From Lichenostomus cassidix (Eukaryota > Chordata > Aves > Passeriformes > Meliphagidae), in assembly GCA_008360975.2 (NCBI GenBank), contig CM039179.1, positions 56,644,666 through 56,708,665 on the forward strand: 64,000 nt of DNA. Reading direction: 5' to 3'. The translations under genes and the position numbers were made by a program. Position 1 is the stretch's first letter; every line of letters begins with the position of its first letter. Below the pieces are notes generated by a model, which made no database searches, was not told the origin of the DNA, and saw nothing but the letters and a program-made list of their open reading frames with translations. Positions 61,757 to 64,000 of this stretch are shown here, piece after piece.

Positions 61757-62564
61757 GCGACAATACCCTTTTCTCTTACCTCCTTAGCATCTTTGCTTGT
61801 TGCCTCAGGTGACACTTTTAAAACTTCTGCTTTTATTAATGTTCTACACATTAGGTAAGATACATCATGTAATGCAGAAACTCAACAATGCTTTTTCTCT
61901 GCTAAAAAAATTGTTAAAAGTTGCAGATATGAGGAGGGGTTACCTGAGTTTTTTTGTGTTGTTACTGGAAGTACCAAATGATACTAATTGTTAATATTAA
62001 CAATCCAGGTAATTTCTGGGTTTCATGGGATAGGTTTCCTTTGAGGAAGTTATCAATCTGAATATAAAAAAGTATTTTTTGCATTCCAATAGATTCAATT
62101 CCATTGTGAAGTTTGATCAAGTATTGTACAAAAAAATGGTCTCTTTTAATTTTTTATTTCTTTTACCTTTTTTTTTTTCCCTAGTATCTAAAATAATTTG
62201 ATTTTGCTTAAAATTCTACTTTGAAATTTCGGTCACTCCTTGGCCTTTGCTGCAGCTTTGAATATTCAGCACCACCTCCTTGGTAACCATTACGGGTCAG
62301 TTATGAATTATCAGTGTGCTTGATATGCTGAAGAGGGTGGCTGTCACCATAAAATGCACGGCTATGGCAAGAATATTAAAGGGGAGTATGTCATTGGATC
62401 AAAGGTCCATCTGTATATGATGGATGTCAGTATCCTAATTTTGGCATTGGCCAAGAATAAATTTGTAGGGAAGATCATAATTATAAGGGAAACAGCCATA
62501 TATCTGAAGTGATGTGAATAAGCACCTTTTGTTTCATAATTTTTGTCATTTCTTCATACACTCA
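61757..62564. other. Spacer, nothing recognised
   Basis: T-rich and unique sequence. No gene or repeat family was recognised. Confidence 0.4.
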
Positions 62565-62675
62565 TATACATACAAACATACAAACATACAAACATACAAA
62601 CATACAAACATACCAACATACAAACATACAAACATACAAACATACATACAAACATACAAACATACAAACATCAAA
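62565..62675. repeat. (ACATACAA)n octamer minisatellite
   Basis: About thirteen near-perfect copies of an 8-base unit, ATACAAAC, with one ACATACAT step and one ACC variant. It encodes a repetitive YKHTNIQT peptide on the plus strand, an artefact of the 8-mer repeat. Confidence 0.95.
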
Positions 62676-62747
62676 ACACAACACAAAACCAAACAAAACA
62701 AAAAAACCCCAACCTCCCAAAAAAACAACAAAAAAAGGAGAATAAAA
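62676..62747. repeat. A/C-rich low-complexity tract
   Basis: G-free A runs separated by C, CC and CCCC, directly after the octamer array. It probably grew from the same slippage-prone A/C DNA. Confidence 0.8.
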
Positions 62748-64000
62748 AGGAGGGTACATTTAAAGACTGAGGTCATAAAAAAAGGAAAGGTCTTATTTTT
62801 TTCTTTCTGAATATTACATTTTTGCTGCATTTTACTTTCTGCATTTACACAGTCACATAATGTTCACAAATATGTGGAGATTGTATTATTTTCTTAAAGT
62901 TTTGTATAAAAACTGCCTCTAGCTAAGCCTCAGGTCTTCATCTTTTATTTTTTTAGATAGGTTATTTCTTTAATTCAAAGCGACTCATTTTACAAGTATA
63001 GGAAATATTTTTGGTTTTATTTTCCCCATATTTTCTCTCTTTTTCAGAAAGGAATACCAAAATACTGTGTTTTCAGATAGTTGGAGAACTCCTTTATTTT
63101 TGTCTGCCTGTAGCTCTGATTCTTCACAGAAATTATATGTGAGTACAAAGTGTTTTGGAATACCCCACTATCCTATGAAAATATTAACTTTACATCCAGA
63201 TGAAATCTTGTTGAAACCTTCTTATTCCTTCGTGTTGTACATCTTGAATGAACATAGGCAGTTTGACATTGAAATGCCACAGCAGCCCCTTGTTTAGTGA
63301 AGTCGTCAACAGAGAAAATATTATGCCAGCTCTTTAAAGCCAGAAGTGCTTCCCTCTCCACTTACACATGCAGTTCAAGTTGCAGTCACATAATTGGGTC
63401 TCAGAAATTGCCTCTCTCTTTCTCGAATCCCCATGCCCAAGTTAAGAACTACTATTAAAGGTCTCACTTTCATTCCCCAATTGCTTTTCTCTCTAAAAGC
63501 TTCACTGTGGATCCCTGGCAATTTACTCCCTTTTATCTGTTGATTTTCAAGTGTGTTAAGTCAAAGTCAGAGAGTACAGAGCTAACCCCTTCCTCCCGTG
63601 TTTCCTATACATGAGTTTTGGGTATCTTTTGGTATTTTAAAAATACAATCCAGAATATTATAGTTAGCAAAATATTGTATAATCACCAATTATACAGTCT
63701 TAAACAATTATTATTTTTCATTCCATGTGCATATGATAGGATTCTCTCACTTGATAGATTTATTGCTCACAGCACTGAAAAAACAGACAAGCTGAAGATA
63801 TTTGGGGTCATAGTCTTGTTGGGTTCTTTGGATTAATCTCAGCTGCAGCTCTGCTCTTTTCAGCATGTCAGTCAGGTAAATATGACTGACAACTGAGCTA
63901 CACAACAGATTTATAGGCAGACAGATTAACCCCTTGCCTCATAAGGACTGAGTCTACAGTAGTTTTGAATGAAATCTTTTTCATCCATAGTTGTTGGCAT
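62748..64000. other. Unique AT-rich sequence, nothing recognised
   Basis: No gene or repeat family was recognised up to the window end. Confidence 0.4.

Noticed and set aside
62514..62830. Open frames of 65-98 codons on both strands with repetitive Thr-Asn-Ile-Gln or Val-Cys-Leu-Tyr peptides
   Set aside because: Products of the 8-base tandem repeat, which cannot create stops in these frames.
62935..62975. Possible MIR trace (GCCTCAGGTCTTCATCTTTTA)
   Set aside because: Only about 20 bases resemble the MIR core and the flanks do not.

Overview
The window looks like vertebrate nuclear DNA, most likely from a bird and possibly a passerine. It is AT-rich and has no bacterial-style gene packing. 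Every element I can identify belongs to the usual avian repeat set: CR1 LINE fragments on both strands, several solo LTRs of endogenous retroviruses of types common in birds, at least one very old MIR/CORE-SINE copy, and simple repeats. No complete protein-coding gene, tRNA, rRNA or known small RNA was recognised. The stretch is best read as a gene desert or the inside of a very long intron.

Layout. 1-5.0 kb: unique sequence. 5.03-5.43 kb: solo LTR. 6.5-7.3 kb: decayed CR1-like reverse transcriptase relic on the minus strand. 7.67-7.93 kb: candidate plus-strand terminal exon. 8.2 kb: a perfect 17-bp inverted repeat followed by partial copies. 11.5 kb: MIR. 12.9 kb: short tandem duplication. 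19.3-19.7 kb: minus-strand CR1 3' end. 21.1-21.7 kb: solo LTR with an exact 5-bp target duplication. 27.8-28.5 kb: a different solo LTR, minus strand, also with an exact 5-bp duplication. 32.2-32.75 kb: second copy of the 21-kb LTR family. 37.0-38.3 kb: a minus-strand relative of that family whose 3' part has been swollen by about 710 bp of CACT-type repeat. 39.6 kb: possible second MIR. 43.65 kb: candidate 81-bp minus-strand exon. 43.8, 48.4, 57.6 and 62.6 kb: simple repeats. 59.8-60.15 kb: plus-strand CR1 3' end. 60.66-60.92 kb: candidate minus-strand coding relic or exon. 61.6 kb: probable short LTR.

There are no genes here that can be shown to work together. The candidate exons lie on both strands, are far apart and are not recognised, so I do not join them into a gene model. 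The most unusual object is the LTR with the large internal GTGA/CACT array. I did not find convincing evidence of a previously undescribed biological system.

All family assignments come from recognising sequence patterns, not from a database search. Repeat edges are approximate unless a target-site duplication is stated.
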